Shown in pieces: positions 1 to 5,214 of a stretch of DNA of 5,214 nt. How positions within the stretch are numbered: position 1 is the stretch's first letter; the number at the start of each line of letters is the position of its first letter. The DNA lies in contig CADCQZ010000086.1 in assembly GCA_902803675.1 (NCBI GenBank), positions 1 to 5,214 on the forward strand, read 5' to 3'. This DNA is from an uncultured Eubacteriales bacterium (GTDB lineage Bacteria; Bacillota_A; Clostridia; Christensenellales; Aristaeellaceae). Under the pieces are notes generated by a model, which searched no databases, was not told the DNA's origin, and was given only the letters and a program-made list of their open reading frames with translations. Made by a program: the position numbers and the translations under genes.

Positions 1-1355
1 GCCTTTCCCTCGGGAGTGACCGGCTTCATCCACCGGCCGCTGAACATGTGCCGGAGCATGAGGCCGTAGCGGATGGGCTCATCCACATAGCAGCAGGCGA
101 ACACCAGCAGGGTGGGCCAGCCGAACTTCAGGCCCGCCAGCGCCGTCAGGGGCAGCACCAGCGCGTACATGAACACGATCTCCAGCACCGTGCCGTAGGT
201 GGCGTCCCCGCCGGCCCGGAAGGTGTCGTTCTGGGCCCAGTTGCCCATACGGATGAAGGCCGCGGCGCCGTAGACGGCCATCATGCCGAAAGCCAGCGAG
301 AAGCTGGTGCCCGTCATGCCCATCATCTTCAGGATCGGCGTGTGGCACAGGATGAGGATCGACGCCACCGCCCCGATGAATCCCTGGCACAGGAACGTCA
401 GGCGCCAGGCCCGGGCATAGGCCGTGTCCACCTCCCCCGCCCCCACCAGGGTGCCCACCAGCACCGACGCGGCGCTGGAGAAACCGGCGAAGAAGCCGAT
501 GATGAGCCCCTCCAGGGTGCGGAACACCGCCAGCGCGGCGATAGCTTCCTCCGGCTGCCGGCCCAGCACCACATTGATCACCATATTGCCCACGCCGATC
601 AGGAGCTCGTTCATGATGATCGGGAAGCATTTTTTCAAATAAACACCGGAAAAATCCCGGCCCCAGCGGAAGTGTTTCCCGACGGCCGCCACGTAAGGGT
701 GGCGCTGAAGAATCGCCAGGCAGAACACCGTGACCGCGCCCACCGCCTGCGCCAGAACGGTGGCCAGGGCCGCGCCTCTCACGCCCATGCGCGGCGCTCC
801 CAGATGGCCGAAGATCAGCGTCCAGTTGAGGAAGATATTGGAGAGGACCGCGGCCACGGAGCCGTAGAGCGGAAGGCGCACCTTGCCCGTGCAGCGCAGC
901 AGCGCCGCCATCGCCATGGTCAGCACCGTGAGAGGATAGCCCCAGCCCACGATCCTCAAATATTCCACGCCCACCTCGCGGATCGCCGCCTTGTCGGTGT
1001 ACAGACGCATGATCATCTCCGGAAAACCCACCGCCAGGACACAGAAGATGACGCCCACCGTCATCATGCAGGTCAGCGTCAGGCCGTAGGACCGGTCGAT
1101 CCCGTCATCGTCCTTCGCGCCGAAGAACTGGGAAAAGAACAGCATCCCGCCGCCCACGAAGCCCCAGAAGCAGCTGAACATCAGCGAGGAGAACTGGGCG
1201 CACAGCCCCACGGCCCCCACCTGCGTATTGCCCAGAGAGGCGATCATCATCGTGTCCACCATGGAGCCGGTGGTGGTCAGCAGATTCTGGAGGGCCACAG
1301 GCAGGGCGATGACCGCCACCTTGCCCACGAAAGCCCTGAAGGGAAAGCCGCGCAT
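1..1355 (-). CDS. MATE-family multidrug efflux transporter, C-terminal end cut by window edge
   Basis: Integral membrane antiporter of the MATE (NorM/MepA/DinF-like) family. Members export cationic drugs or toxic metabolites using a Na+ or H+ gradient; the substrate here cannot be predicted. The minus-strand frame is open for 451 codons to the window edge. Full-length members have about 440-460 residues, so only a few are missing. The translation is a chain of hydrophobic helices consistent with the usual twelve. Family landmarks include the TM1 aspartate D34 in SMVDTMMIASLG, SQFFGAKD at 75-82, LLRCTGKVRLP at 152-162, the NxxLNxxLI-type stretch at 173-181, GVRGAALAT at 191-199, and MNE at 248-250 opening the second half. 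The C-terminal DEPIRYGLMLRHMFSGRW (425-442) resembles MATE tails. The start is firm: the only start codon after an in-frame stop at 1376-1374 is ATG at 1355, with GAAAGGGA nine bases upstream. It is transcribed divergently from the PPC-domain gene. Confidence 0.95.
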   Translation of the reverse strand, partial: MRGFPFRAFVGKVAVIALPVALQNLLTTTGSMVDTMMIASLGNTQVGAVGLCAQFSSLMFSCFWGFVGGGMLFFSQFFGAKDDDGIDRSYGLTLTCMMTVGVIFCVLAVGFPEMIMRLYTDKAAIREVGVEYLRIVGWGYPLTVLTMAMAALLRCTGKVRLPLYGSVAAVLSNIFLNWTLIFGHLGAPRMGVRGAALATVLAQAVGAVTVFCLAILQRHPYVAAVGKHFRWGRDFSGVYLKKCFPIIMNELLIGVGNMVINVVLGRQPEEAIAALAVFRTLEGLIIGFFAGFSSAASVLVGTLVGAGEVDTAYARAWRLTFLCQGFIGAVASILILCHTPILKMMGMTGTSFSLAFGMMAVYGAAAFIRMGNWAQNDTFRAGGDATYGTVLEIVFMYALVLPLTALAGLKFGWPTLLVFACCYVDEPIRYGLMLRHMFSGRWMKPVTPEGK

Positions 1356-1364
1356 TTTTACGAG

Positions 1365-1372
1365 TCCCTTTC
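1365..1372 (-). promoter_or_regulatory. Ribosome binding site of the MATE gene
   Basis: On the minus strand this reads GAAAGGGA and lies nine bases before ATG at 1355. With the in-frame stop at 1376-1374 and no GTG or TTG between, it fixes the start of the transporter. Confidence 0.75.
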
Positions 1373-1408
1373 TTTAAAACCGTGATCGGCGCGCCGCGCC
1401 GCCGGACC

Positions 1409-1437
1409 ATTGTACCCGAAAAACCCGCGGCCATCAA
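1409..1437 (-). promoter_or_regulatory. Predicted sigma-A-type promoter for the MATE gene
   Basis: On the minus strand, TTGATG (1437-1432, four of six matches to TTGACA) and TACAAT (1414-1409, five of six matches to TATAAT) are separated by exactly 17 bases. The expected transcription start is near 1402, giving a leader of about 47 bases before ATG at 1355. The leader contains a GC-rich stretch with a possible GGCGC/GCGCC hairpin at 1388-1400. The call rests on consensus and spacing only. Confidence 0.6.
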
Positions 1438-1479
1438 TAGAGTTTTCCGGCTTTTCCGCGCCGCCGCGGCCGCCCCTTT

Positions 1480-1495
1480 CCCTTTACGCAAAGGG
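1480..1495. repeat. 6-bp inverted repeat overlapping the plus-strand -35 box (possible operator)
   Basis: CCCTTT (1480-1485) and AAAGGG (1490-1495) are perfect reverse complements separated by ACGC. The -35 hexamer of the plus-strand promoter (1483-1488) lies within it. A palindrome covering a -35 element is a typical place for a repressor dimer to bind, but the arms are short and no second copy was noticed elsewhere in the window. An operator role is inference. Confidence 0.35.
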
Positions 1496-1511
1496 CGTTC
1501 CATGGTATAAT
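1483..1511 (+). promoter_or_regulatory. Predicted sigma-A-type promoter for the PPC-domain gene and downstream operon
   Basis: TTTACG (1483-1488, four of six matches to TTGACA) and a perfect TATAAT (1506-1511) are spaced by 17 bases. The -10 box is preceded by TGG, an extended -10 TGn motif. The expected start is near 1518, leaving about 54 bases of leader before ATG at 1572. A second perfect TATAAT at 1540-1545 lies further down but has no well-spaced -35 box. This promoter probably drives the whole plus-strand gene series, since no other strong promoter was seen downstream. Confidence 0.7.
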
Positions 1512-1571
1512 ACGGCACGATGACCACTGTGACCGTACCTATAATATGACTGCCGGACCGGGAGGTGCTCC

Positions 1572-1997
1572 ATGAAGTATCTTGAGACCGAGAACGATTA
1601 TGTGGTGAGGCTCGAGCGCGGCGAGGAAGTCCTCGAAGCGCTGGAGAAGTTCTGCCTTGAGAAGGATATCGCCGCCGCGTCCGTCAGCGGCATCGGCGCC
1701 TGCGACCTGGCCGAGGTGGGCGTGTACGAGATCGAAAAAAAGGCCTATATGAAAAACACCTTCACGGGATCGATGGAGATCCTGAACCTCACCGGCAATA
1801 TCACGCGCAGGGACTTCAGGCCCTATCTGCACCTGCACATCACCCTGTGCGGCGAGGACAACAAGTGCATCGGCGGGCACCTCAACAAGGCGAGGATCTC
1901 CGTGACGGGTGAGATTTTCATCCATCCCGTCAGCGGCCTCATCGGCCGGGTGCCGGACGAGATCACGGGCATCAACCTGATGGATCTTCCCCAATAG
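1572..1997 (+). CDS. PPC (DUF296) domain protein, possible DNA-binding regulator
   Basis: A 141-residue protein made almost entirely of one PPC domain (plants and prokaryotes conserved, DUF296). In plants this domain occurs in AT-hook DNA-binding proteins. Bacterial and archaeal stand-alone versions form trimers and several bind metal; their function is mostly untested. The diagnostic core is visible: ASVSGIGAC at 36-44, HLHITLCG at 87-94 and GGHL at 101-104, with H87, H89 and H103 as likely metal ligands, then the closing strands to LMDLP near the end. No AT-hook or other added DNA-binding motif is seen, so a regulatory role rests on the family name only. The start is supported by GGAGG (1561-1565) six bases before ATG. 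It is the first gene of the plus-strand series, 54 bases before the RNase PH fusion, and divergent from the MATE gene. Length is normal for a stand-alone member. Confidence 0.9.
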   Translation: MKYLETENDYVVRLERGEEVLEALEKFCLEKDIAAASVSGIGACDLAEVGVYEIEKKAYMKNTFTGSMEILNLTGNITRRDFRPYLHLHITLCGEDNKCIGGHLNKARISVTGEIFIHPVSGLIGRVPDEITGINLMDLPQ

Positions 1998-2051
1998 TTC
2001 AACATTTCAGCCGAAAGGGCCGCGAGACGGACCGGAAGGAGGCCGCGGACA

Positions 2052-3371
2052 ATGGAAAGGATCGACCAGCGGGCAGGGGATGAAATGAGGTATCACCGGA
2101 TCATCCCCGATTATGTGCACAGCGCCTGGGGCAGCTGCCTGATCGAGACCGGGGGCACAAGGGTGATCTGCACCGCGTCGGTGGAAACGGGCGTACCGCC
2201 CTTCCTGAAGGGGAAGGGCGAAGGCTGGGTCACGGCGGAATACGCGATGCTGCCCGCCTCCACGGGGGTGAGGAAGCCCCGTGACGGGATCAAAAAGGAC
2301 GGCCGGGGCGTGGAGATCAGCCGCCTGATCGGCCGCAGCCTGCGCCAGGCGGTGGACCGCGCCATGCTGGGCGAGCACACGATCACCGTCGACTGCGACG
2401 TGCTGGAGGCCGACGGCGGCACCCGCACCGCCGCGATCACGGGCGGTTTCGTGGCCCTGTGCTGCGCCGTGGACAAGATGATGCGCAAAGGGCTCATCAA
2501 AGAGAGCCCCATCCGCCGACAGATCGCGGCGGTGAGCTGCGGCTTCGTCGATGACGACGCGCTGCTGGACCTGTGCTACCTGGAGGATTCCTCCGCCCAG
2601 GTGGACATGAATTTCGTGATGGACGACACGGAGCGCTTCGTGGAGATCCAGGGCACGGGCGAAGGCCGTCCCTTTACCTGGGACGAGATGCAGCGCCTGC
2701 ACACCCTGGCCCAGCAGGGCGCCCTGGAGCTGATGGCCCTGCAGCGGCGCGCCCTGGGCAAGCGCGCGGAAGTGATCGCGCCGCCCAGGACCCTGGTGAT
2801 CGCCACCAACAATCCCCACAAGGCCGCTGAAATGAAAGAGATGCTCGGGGACCGCTACCGGGTGCTCACTTTGAACGAGGCCGGCGTTTCCGGGGATGTG
2901 GACGAAAACGGCGCCACATTCGAGGAGAACGCCCTGATCAAGGCCCGGGCCGTGGTGAAGGAAACGGGCCTGTGCGCCCTGGCGGACGACAGCGGCCTGA
3001 TGGTGGACGCCCTGGACGGGGCGCCCGGGGTGATCAGCGCCCGTTACGCGGGCGTCCACGGCGATGACAAGGCCAACAACGACCTGCTCATCCGCAACAT
3101 GGCCGGCGTGCCCGAGACGGAAAGGACCGCGCACTTCGTGTGCGCCATGGCTCTGGTGACCCCCGACGGCCGGGAAAGGACCGTGCGGGGGGAGTGCCCC
3201 GGCGTGATCATCGATACCCCCCGGGGGAACGGGGGCTTCGGCTATGATCCCTACTTTGAGACCGTGACCGGGGAGACCTTCGCCGAGATGGCCCAGGAGG
3301 ACAAAAACCGCATGTCCCACCGGGCCAGAGCCATGGCGGAGATGCTGCCCGTCCTGGAGGAGGAGCTGTGA
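2052..3371 (+). CDS. rph/rdgB: Bifunctional ribonuclease PH / XTP-dITP diphosphatase (RdgB/HAM1) fusion
   Basis: One 439-residue chain with two complete enzymes. Residues 1-240 are RNase PH, a phosphate-dependent 3'-to-5' exonuclease that matures tRNA 3' ends and acts as a ring hexamer. Visible are GWVTAEYAMLP (58-68), GRGVEISRLIGRSLR (84-98), DCDVLEADGGTRTA (114-127, with R125 the phosphate-binding arginine) and DLCYLEDSSAQVDMN (173-187, with D179 and D185 the likely metal-site acids). After a short linker (about 238-246), residues 247-439 are RdgB/HAM1, which hydrolyses dITP, XTP and ITP to monophosphates and pyrophosphate. Its marks are TNNPHKAAEM (252-261), FEEN (290-293), ADDSGL (311-316), GFGYDP (395-400) and the SHR signature at 422-424. 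Both halves have normal length. AAGGAGG (2036-2042) sits nine bases before ATG. The N-terminal motif usually written DGR reads DQR (5-7) here. The frame is continuous across the junction. The downstream phosphoesterase start overlaps its stop codon. Confidence 0.97.
   Translation: MERIDQRAGDEMRYHRIIPDYVHSAWGSCLIETGGTRVICTASVETGVPPFLKGKGEGWVTAEYAMLPASTGVRKPRDGIKKDGRGVEISRLIGRSLRQAVDRAMLGEHTITVDCDVLEADGGTRTAAITGGFVALCCAVDKMMRKGLIKESPIRRQIAAVSCGFVDDDALLDLCYLEDSSAQVDMNFVMDDTERFVEIQGTGEGRPFTWDEMQRLHTLAQQGALELMALQRRALGKRAEVIAPPRTLVIATNNPHKAAEMKEMLGDRYRVLTLNEAGVSGDVDENGATFEENALIKARAVVKETGLCALADDSGLMVDALDGAPGVISARYAGVHGDDKANNDLLIRNMAGVPETERTAHFVCAMALVTPDGRERTVRGECPGVIIDTPRGNGGFGYDPYFETVTGETFAEMAQEDKNRMSHRARAMAEMLPVLEEEL
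3356..3365 (+). promoter_or_regulatory. Ribosome binding site inside the fusion gene, deciding a GTG start
   Basis: GGAGGAGGAG at 3356-3365 lies immediately before GTG at 3368 and encodes the last residues of the upstream protein. It supports the GTG start of the phosphoesterase and translational coupling through the GTGA overlap at 3368-3371. Confidence 0.75.
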
Positions 3372-3844
3372 CGGAAGAAAACAGATACCTGGTGCTCAGC
3401 GACAGCCACGGCTTTCTGGGGCGGCTGGAGGGCATCCTGATGGCCTCCGAGCAGTACGGCCCCTTTGACGCGGTGATCCATCTGGGCGACGGCTGCCGGG
3501 ACCTGGACCGGTTCCGGGAGCACCTGCCCCCTGTCATACAGGTGTACGGCAACTGCGACGCCCTGTACACCACGCCGGGCACGGACCCGGTCCGGGTGGA
3601 GGAGCTGGGCGGCGTCAGGACCGTGCTGACCCACGGGCACACCCTGTACGTGCGCTCCGGCACCGACGGGCTGTACAACAGGGCCCTCCGGGACGGCGCC
3701 GCGGCCGTACTGTACGGGCACACCCACCGGCAGAAGCTGGAATACCGCAACGGTGTCCTGATCATGAACCCCGGCGCCGTGGAAATGGGCAGATGGGCGC
3801 TGCTCACGGTCAGAAAAGGCGTCGCGGAAGGGATCCTGAAATAA
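3368..3844 (+). CDS. YfcE/MJ0936-type metallophosphoesterase
   Basis: A 158-residue cytoplasmic calcineurin-like phosphoesterase of the YfcE/MJ0936 group. These are two-metal enzymes that cleave model phosphodiesters; the physiological substrate is mostly unknown. All five metal-binding blocks are intact and in order: SDSH (11-14, with D12 and H14), HLGD (38-41), GNCD (61-64), THGH (88-91) and YGHTH (116-120), followed by NPGA (134-137). Length is typical for the group. Translation starts at GTG within GTGA, so the start overlaps the upstream TGA by four bases, with a strong purine-rich binding site just before it; the pair is probably translationally coupled. In Bacillus subtilis the homologous order is rph-ysnA-ysnB, where ysnA encodes the RdgB homologue and ysnB a phosphoesterase of this type. 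That supports the assignment and suggests a conserved housekeeping cluster. No signal peptide or membrane segment is seen. Confidence 0.93.
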   Translation: MTEENRYLVLSDSHGFLGRLEGILMASEQYGPFDAVIHLGDGCRDLDRFREHLPPVIQVYGNCDALYTTPGTDPVRVEELGGVRTVLTHGHTLYVRSGTDGLYNRALRDGAAAVLYGHTHRQKLEYRNGVLIMNPGAVEMGRWALLTVRKGVAEGILK

Positions 3845-3882
3845 TGATCCATCATAAAGAATAAGAAAGGCGGTCGTTTCCT

Positions 3883-3963
3883 ATGACGAAAAAGCTTGCC
3901 CTCCTGGTCCTTCTGGTGCTGGCGGCGCTCCTGATGGCGGGCGGCGCGATGAGTGCGGCGGCG
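3883..3963 (+). other. Predicted Sec signal peptide of the Big_2 protein
   Basis: Codons 1-27: a short basic start (KK at 3-4), an uninterrupted hydrophobic core of leucine, valine and alanine at about 5-19, and small residues S-A-A-A at 24-27, with likely cleavage after A27. The absence of a cysteine at the +1 site argues against a lipoprotein. Confidence 0.85.
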
Positions 3964-5214
3964 GAGGGCCATGATTTTTCGGCTTTCTTTTATTCCGATG
4001 AAGGAACTTCCAGCGGTTCCACCGCTTACGACTTCACTCTGGAGCGGGACTGCCGGGTGACCTTTTCCCTTACCAACATCTCCAATCGCGACCACAGCGT
4101 GAATTATAGCGCCCGGATATCCTACATCTCCGGCGCGCCGGCCACATCCTCCTATAATTACAACTTCGCCTACTGCGGCGATACGATCACGGTGGTGATG
4201 GATCTGGCAGCGGGCCGGCACACGGTCCAGGTACACAAAGCCACCAGTTATGTCGGCTATACTCTCAGCCTGTACGGCGATTATCCCGCGGAACTGGACA
4301 AGACCGACATCTATCCCGCCGTGGGCGAGACTATCCCGATCAGTATCGCCTATCAGCACGGCCTGACCGCCGTGTGGACCTCCGACGCGCCCAAGACCGC
4401 GTCGGTGACTTCCGCCGGTGTGGTCAAAGGCCTCAAGGCCGGCAGCACCGTGGTGCGCTGCGCCCTCTCCGACGGCACCGAGCTGAGCTGCCGGGTGACC
4501 GTGCCCACCCTGGGCAAAAAAGTGACCGTCCACATCGGCGACACCGTGGACCTGAGCGTGGGCGCCGACGGGGAGCCCTGCGCCTGGGCGGGACAGACCC
4601 TCAAATACACTTCCTCCGACAAAAAGACCGCCACGGTATCCGCCGATGGCCTGGTGACCGCCAAAGCCGCGGGCACCGCCACGATCTCCATGACCGTCAA
4701 CGGCGGAAAGCCCGTCACCAAAACGATCAGGGTCACCCCGATCCCGAAGCTGAGCGACAGCGTGCTGTACCTGACCAAGTCCGAGAGCAGGACCGTCAAG
4801 ATCATCGATCAGGACATCCTGAAGGCCAAATGGTCCGTGGACGACAGGAAGATCGCCTCCGTGTCCAAGACGGGCGCGGTCAAGGGCCTCCAGGCCGGCA
4901 GCACCGTGGTGCGCTGCAAACTCAGTGACGGTACGGAGCTGACGTGCGACGTGCACGTGGTCACTTTCGCCCCGTCCACGGTCACCATCCATATCGGGGA
5001 CACCATCGACCTGACCAGGGACGGCAAAGGCGCGCCGTACAGCTGGACCGACATCGGCGCGAAACTGAAGTGGAAGTCGTCCGGCAAGAAGACCGCCACC
5101 GTCACCTCCGCCGGCGTGGTCAAGGGCCTGAAAGCCGGTTCTGTCAAGATCAGCGTGACCATCGGCGGCAAAAAGACCCTGACCAAGACCGTCCGCGTGA
5201 CCCCCGTGCCCACC
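3883..5214 (+). CDS. Secreted protein with Big_2 Ig-like repeats, C-terminus beyond window
   Basis: The frame is open for 444 codons to the right edge, so the true length is unknown. Residues 1-27 look like a Sec signal peptide: MTKK, a leucine-rich core, then MSAAA before E28, with no lipobox cysteine. Residues 28-135 form an N-terminal region rich in alternating polar and hydrophobic residues, ending in a DLAAGRHTVQVHK...YTLSLYG pattern like the bacterial pre-peptidase C-terminal fold. From about residue 138 four group 2 bacterial Ig-like units follow, each with a WTSD or KYTSSDKKTATVS-like strand and a GVVKGLKAGS-like turn. Such repeats usually act as stalks or binding modules on exported surface or matrix proteins. 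No catalytic domain or cell-wall anchor is visible; one may lie beyond the edge. ATG at 3883 follows GAAAGGCGG (3865-3873). The gene starts 38 bases after the phosphoesterase stop with no clear terminator between, so co-transcription is possible although the function looks unrelated. Confidence 0.9.
   Translation, partial: MTKKLALLVLLVLAALLMAGGAMSAAAEGHDFSAFFYSDEGTSSGSTAYDFTLERDCRVTFSLTNISNRDHSVNYSARISYISGAPATSSYNYNFAYCGDTITVVMDLAAGRHTVQVHKATSYVGYTLSLYGDYPAELDKTDIYPAVGETIPISIAYQHGLTAVWTSDAPKTASVTSAGVVKGLKAGSTVVRCALSDGTELSCRVTVPTLGKKVTVHIGDTVDLSVGADGEPCAWAGQTLKYTSSDKKTATVSADGLVTAKAAGTATISMTVNGGKPVTKTIRVTPIPKLSDSVLYLTKSESRTVKIIDQDILKAKWSVDDRKIASVSKTGAVKGLQAGSTVVRCKLSDGTELTCDVHVVTFAPSTVTIHIGDTIDLTRDGKGAPYSWTDIGAKLKWKSSGKKTATVTSAGVVKGLKAGSVKISVTIGGKKTLTKTVRVTPVPT
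3964..4287 (+). other. N-terminal beta-rich region, possibly a pre-peptidase C-terminal-like domain
   Basis: Residues 28-135 of the secreted protein. The pattern YDFTLERDCRVTFSL at 49-63, an Asn/Ser/Tyr-rich middle, a LAAGRHTVQV strand-turn-strand at 108-117 and a closing YTLSLYG at 126-132 resemble bacterial pre-peptidase C-terminal domains, which are small jelly-roll-like modules of exported proteins. Two cysteines (C57, C98) could pair. The similarity is by pattern only. Confidence 0.45.
4294..4506 (+). repeat. Big_2 Ig-like unit 1 (type A)
   Basis: Residues 138-208. Ends in the type A hallmark KGLKAGSTVVRCALSDGTEL followed by SCRVTV, with cysteines C193 and C203 flanking a turn. It matches unit 3 closely, including 26 identical bases (4436-4461 and 4892-4917). 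Confidence 0.85.
4507..4740 (+). repeat. Big_2 Ig-like unit 2 (type B)
   Basis: Residues 209-286. Opens with KKVTVHIGDTVDLS, contains an inserted AWAGQTLKYTSSDKKTATVS segment and ends TKTIRVTP. It pairs with unit 4, which has the same opening, middle and end. Confidence 0.85.
4741..4962 (+). repeat. Big_2 Ig-like unit 3 (type A)
   Basis: Residues 287-360. Shares with unit 1 the KGLQAGSTVVRCKLSDGTEL block and the cysteine pair (C345, C355), 152 residues after the equivalents in unit 1. Its first half (SDSVLYLTKSESRTVKI) has diverged from unit 1. Confidence 0.85.
4963..5214 (+). repeat. Big_2 Ig-like unit 4 (type B), reaching the window edge
   Basis: Residues 361-444. STVTIHIGDTIDL and SWTDIGAKLKWKSSGKKTAT mirror unit 2 at an offset of about 153 residues, and VTSAGVVKGLKAGS is identical to a stretch of unit 1. 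It ends in TKTVRVTPVP, the same closing motif as unit 2, so another unit may follow past the edge. Confidence 0.82.

Noticed and set aside
48..1385. Long plus-strand open frame of 445 codons opposite the MATE gene
   Set aside because: Its translation is low-complexity, rich in His, Gln, Arg and Gly, with no recognisable domain, and it lies wholly antisense to a clear membrane transporter. This is an effect of high-GC third positions.
1388..1400. GC-rich hairpin GGCGC-GCC-GCGCC in the MATE leader as an attenuator
   Set aside because: The stem is short, no T-run or alternative pairing partner was evident, and such GC palindromes are common in this base composition.
2770..2800. Possibility that the rph/rdgB fusion is a sequencing error joining two genes
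   Set aside because: Both domains are in the same frame and full length, and no ribosome binding site with a start codon was noticed at the junction. A simple missed stop cannot be excluded from one sequence, but nothing points to it.
2007..3320. Long minus-strand open frame opposite the rph/rdgB fusion
   Set aside because: The His/Gly/Ala-rich translation has no family motifs, while the plus strand carries two complete enzymes across the same bases.
3844..3855. ATGAT-CC-ATCAT inverted repeat after the phosphoesterase stop, as a terminator or operator
   Set aside because: The arms are five bases with a two-base centre, too tight for a stable hairpin, and no run of T follows.
3845..3882. Separate promoter for the Ig-like gene
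   Set aside because: CATAAA at 3853-3858 is a weak -10 candidate, and no TTGACA-like element lies 16-18 bases before it.
3208..4992. 594-codon minus-strand open frame covering the phosphoesterase and the Ig-like gene
   Set aside because: It is antisense to two well-supported genes and has no coherent domain; its Gly/His-rich and Ser/Arg-rich parts mirror codon bias on the other strand.
4294..5214. Repeated DNA as a CRISPR array or mobile element
   Set aside because: The repeats are in frame, diverged and encode Ig-like domains. There are no uniform short repeats with unique spacers, no terminal inverted repeats and no transposase.

Overview
This window is GC-rich bacterial chromosome carrying five protein-coding genes. 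Strong AGGAGG-type ribosome binding sites, the rph / rdgB / YfcE-type phosphoesterase gene order (known from Bacillus and relatives) and a secreted protein with group 2 bacterial Ig-like (Big_2) repeats together suggest a high-GC Bacillota, probably an anaerobic, gut- or rumen-type Clostridia. That placement is an inference; no rRNA or other taxonomic marker is present.

Layout. Positions 1-1355 (minus strand) hold nearly all of a MATE-family multidrug/toxin exporter, whose last few codons run off the left edge. Positions 1356-1571 are a divergent intergenic region with a recognisable sigma-A-type promoter on each strand and a 6-bp inverted repeat overlapping the plus-strand -35 box. Everything from 1572 to the right edge reads on the plus strand with short gaps or an overlap: a small PPC/DUF296-domain protein (1572-1997), a fused ribonuclease PH / RdgB protein (2052-3371), a YfcE-type metallophosphoesterase (3368-3844, overlapping the previous stop by 4 bases), and the first 444 codons of a secreted Big_2 repeat protein (3883 to the edge). 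I see no convincing terminator between these genes, so they may form one transcription unit.

How the genes fit together. The fusion protein joins two housekeeping activities: phosphorolytic trimming of tRNA 3' ends (RNase PH) and hydrolysis of non-canonical purine nucleotides such as dITP and XTP (RdgB). The adjacent phosphoesterase is a common genomic partner of these two. The PPC-domain protein at the head of the unit could be a DNA-binding or metal-binding regulator, but no target can be read from the sequence. The secreted protein at the end has a signal peptide, an N-terminal all-beta-looking region and four Ig-like repeats in an A-B-A-B order; it probably acts outside the cell and is functionally unrelated to the genes before it.

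The MATE gene and the secreted-protein gene are both open at a window edge. Long open frames antisense to the real genes are by-products of high GC codon use. I found no clearly undescribed biological system. The points most worth checking are the enzyme fusion, the divergent control region and the alternating Ig-like array.
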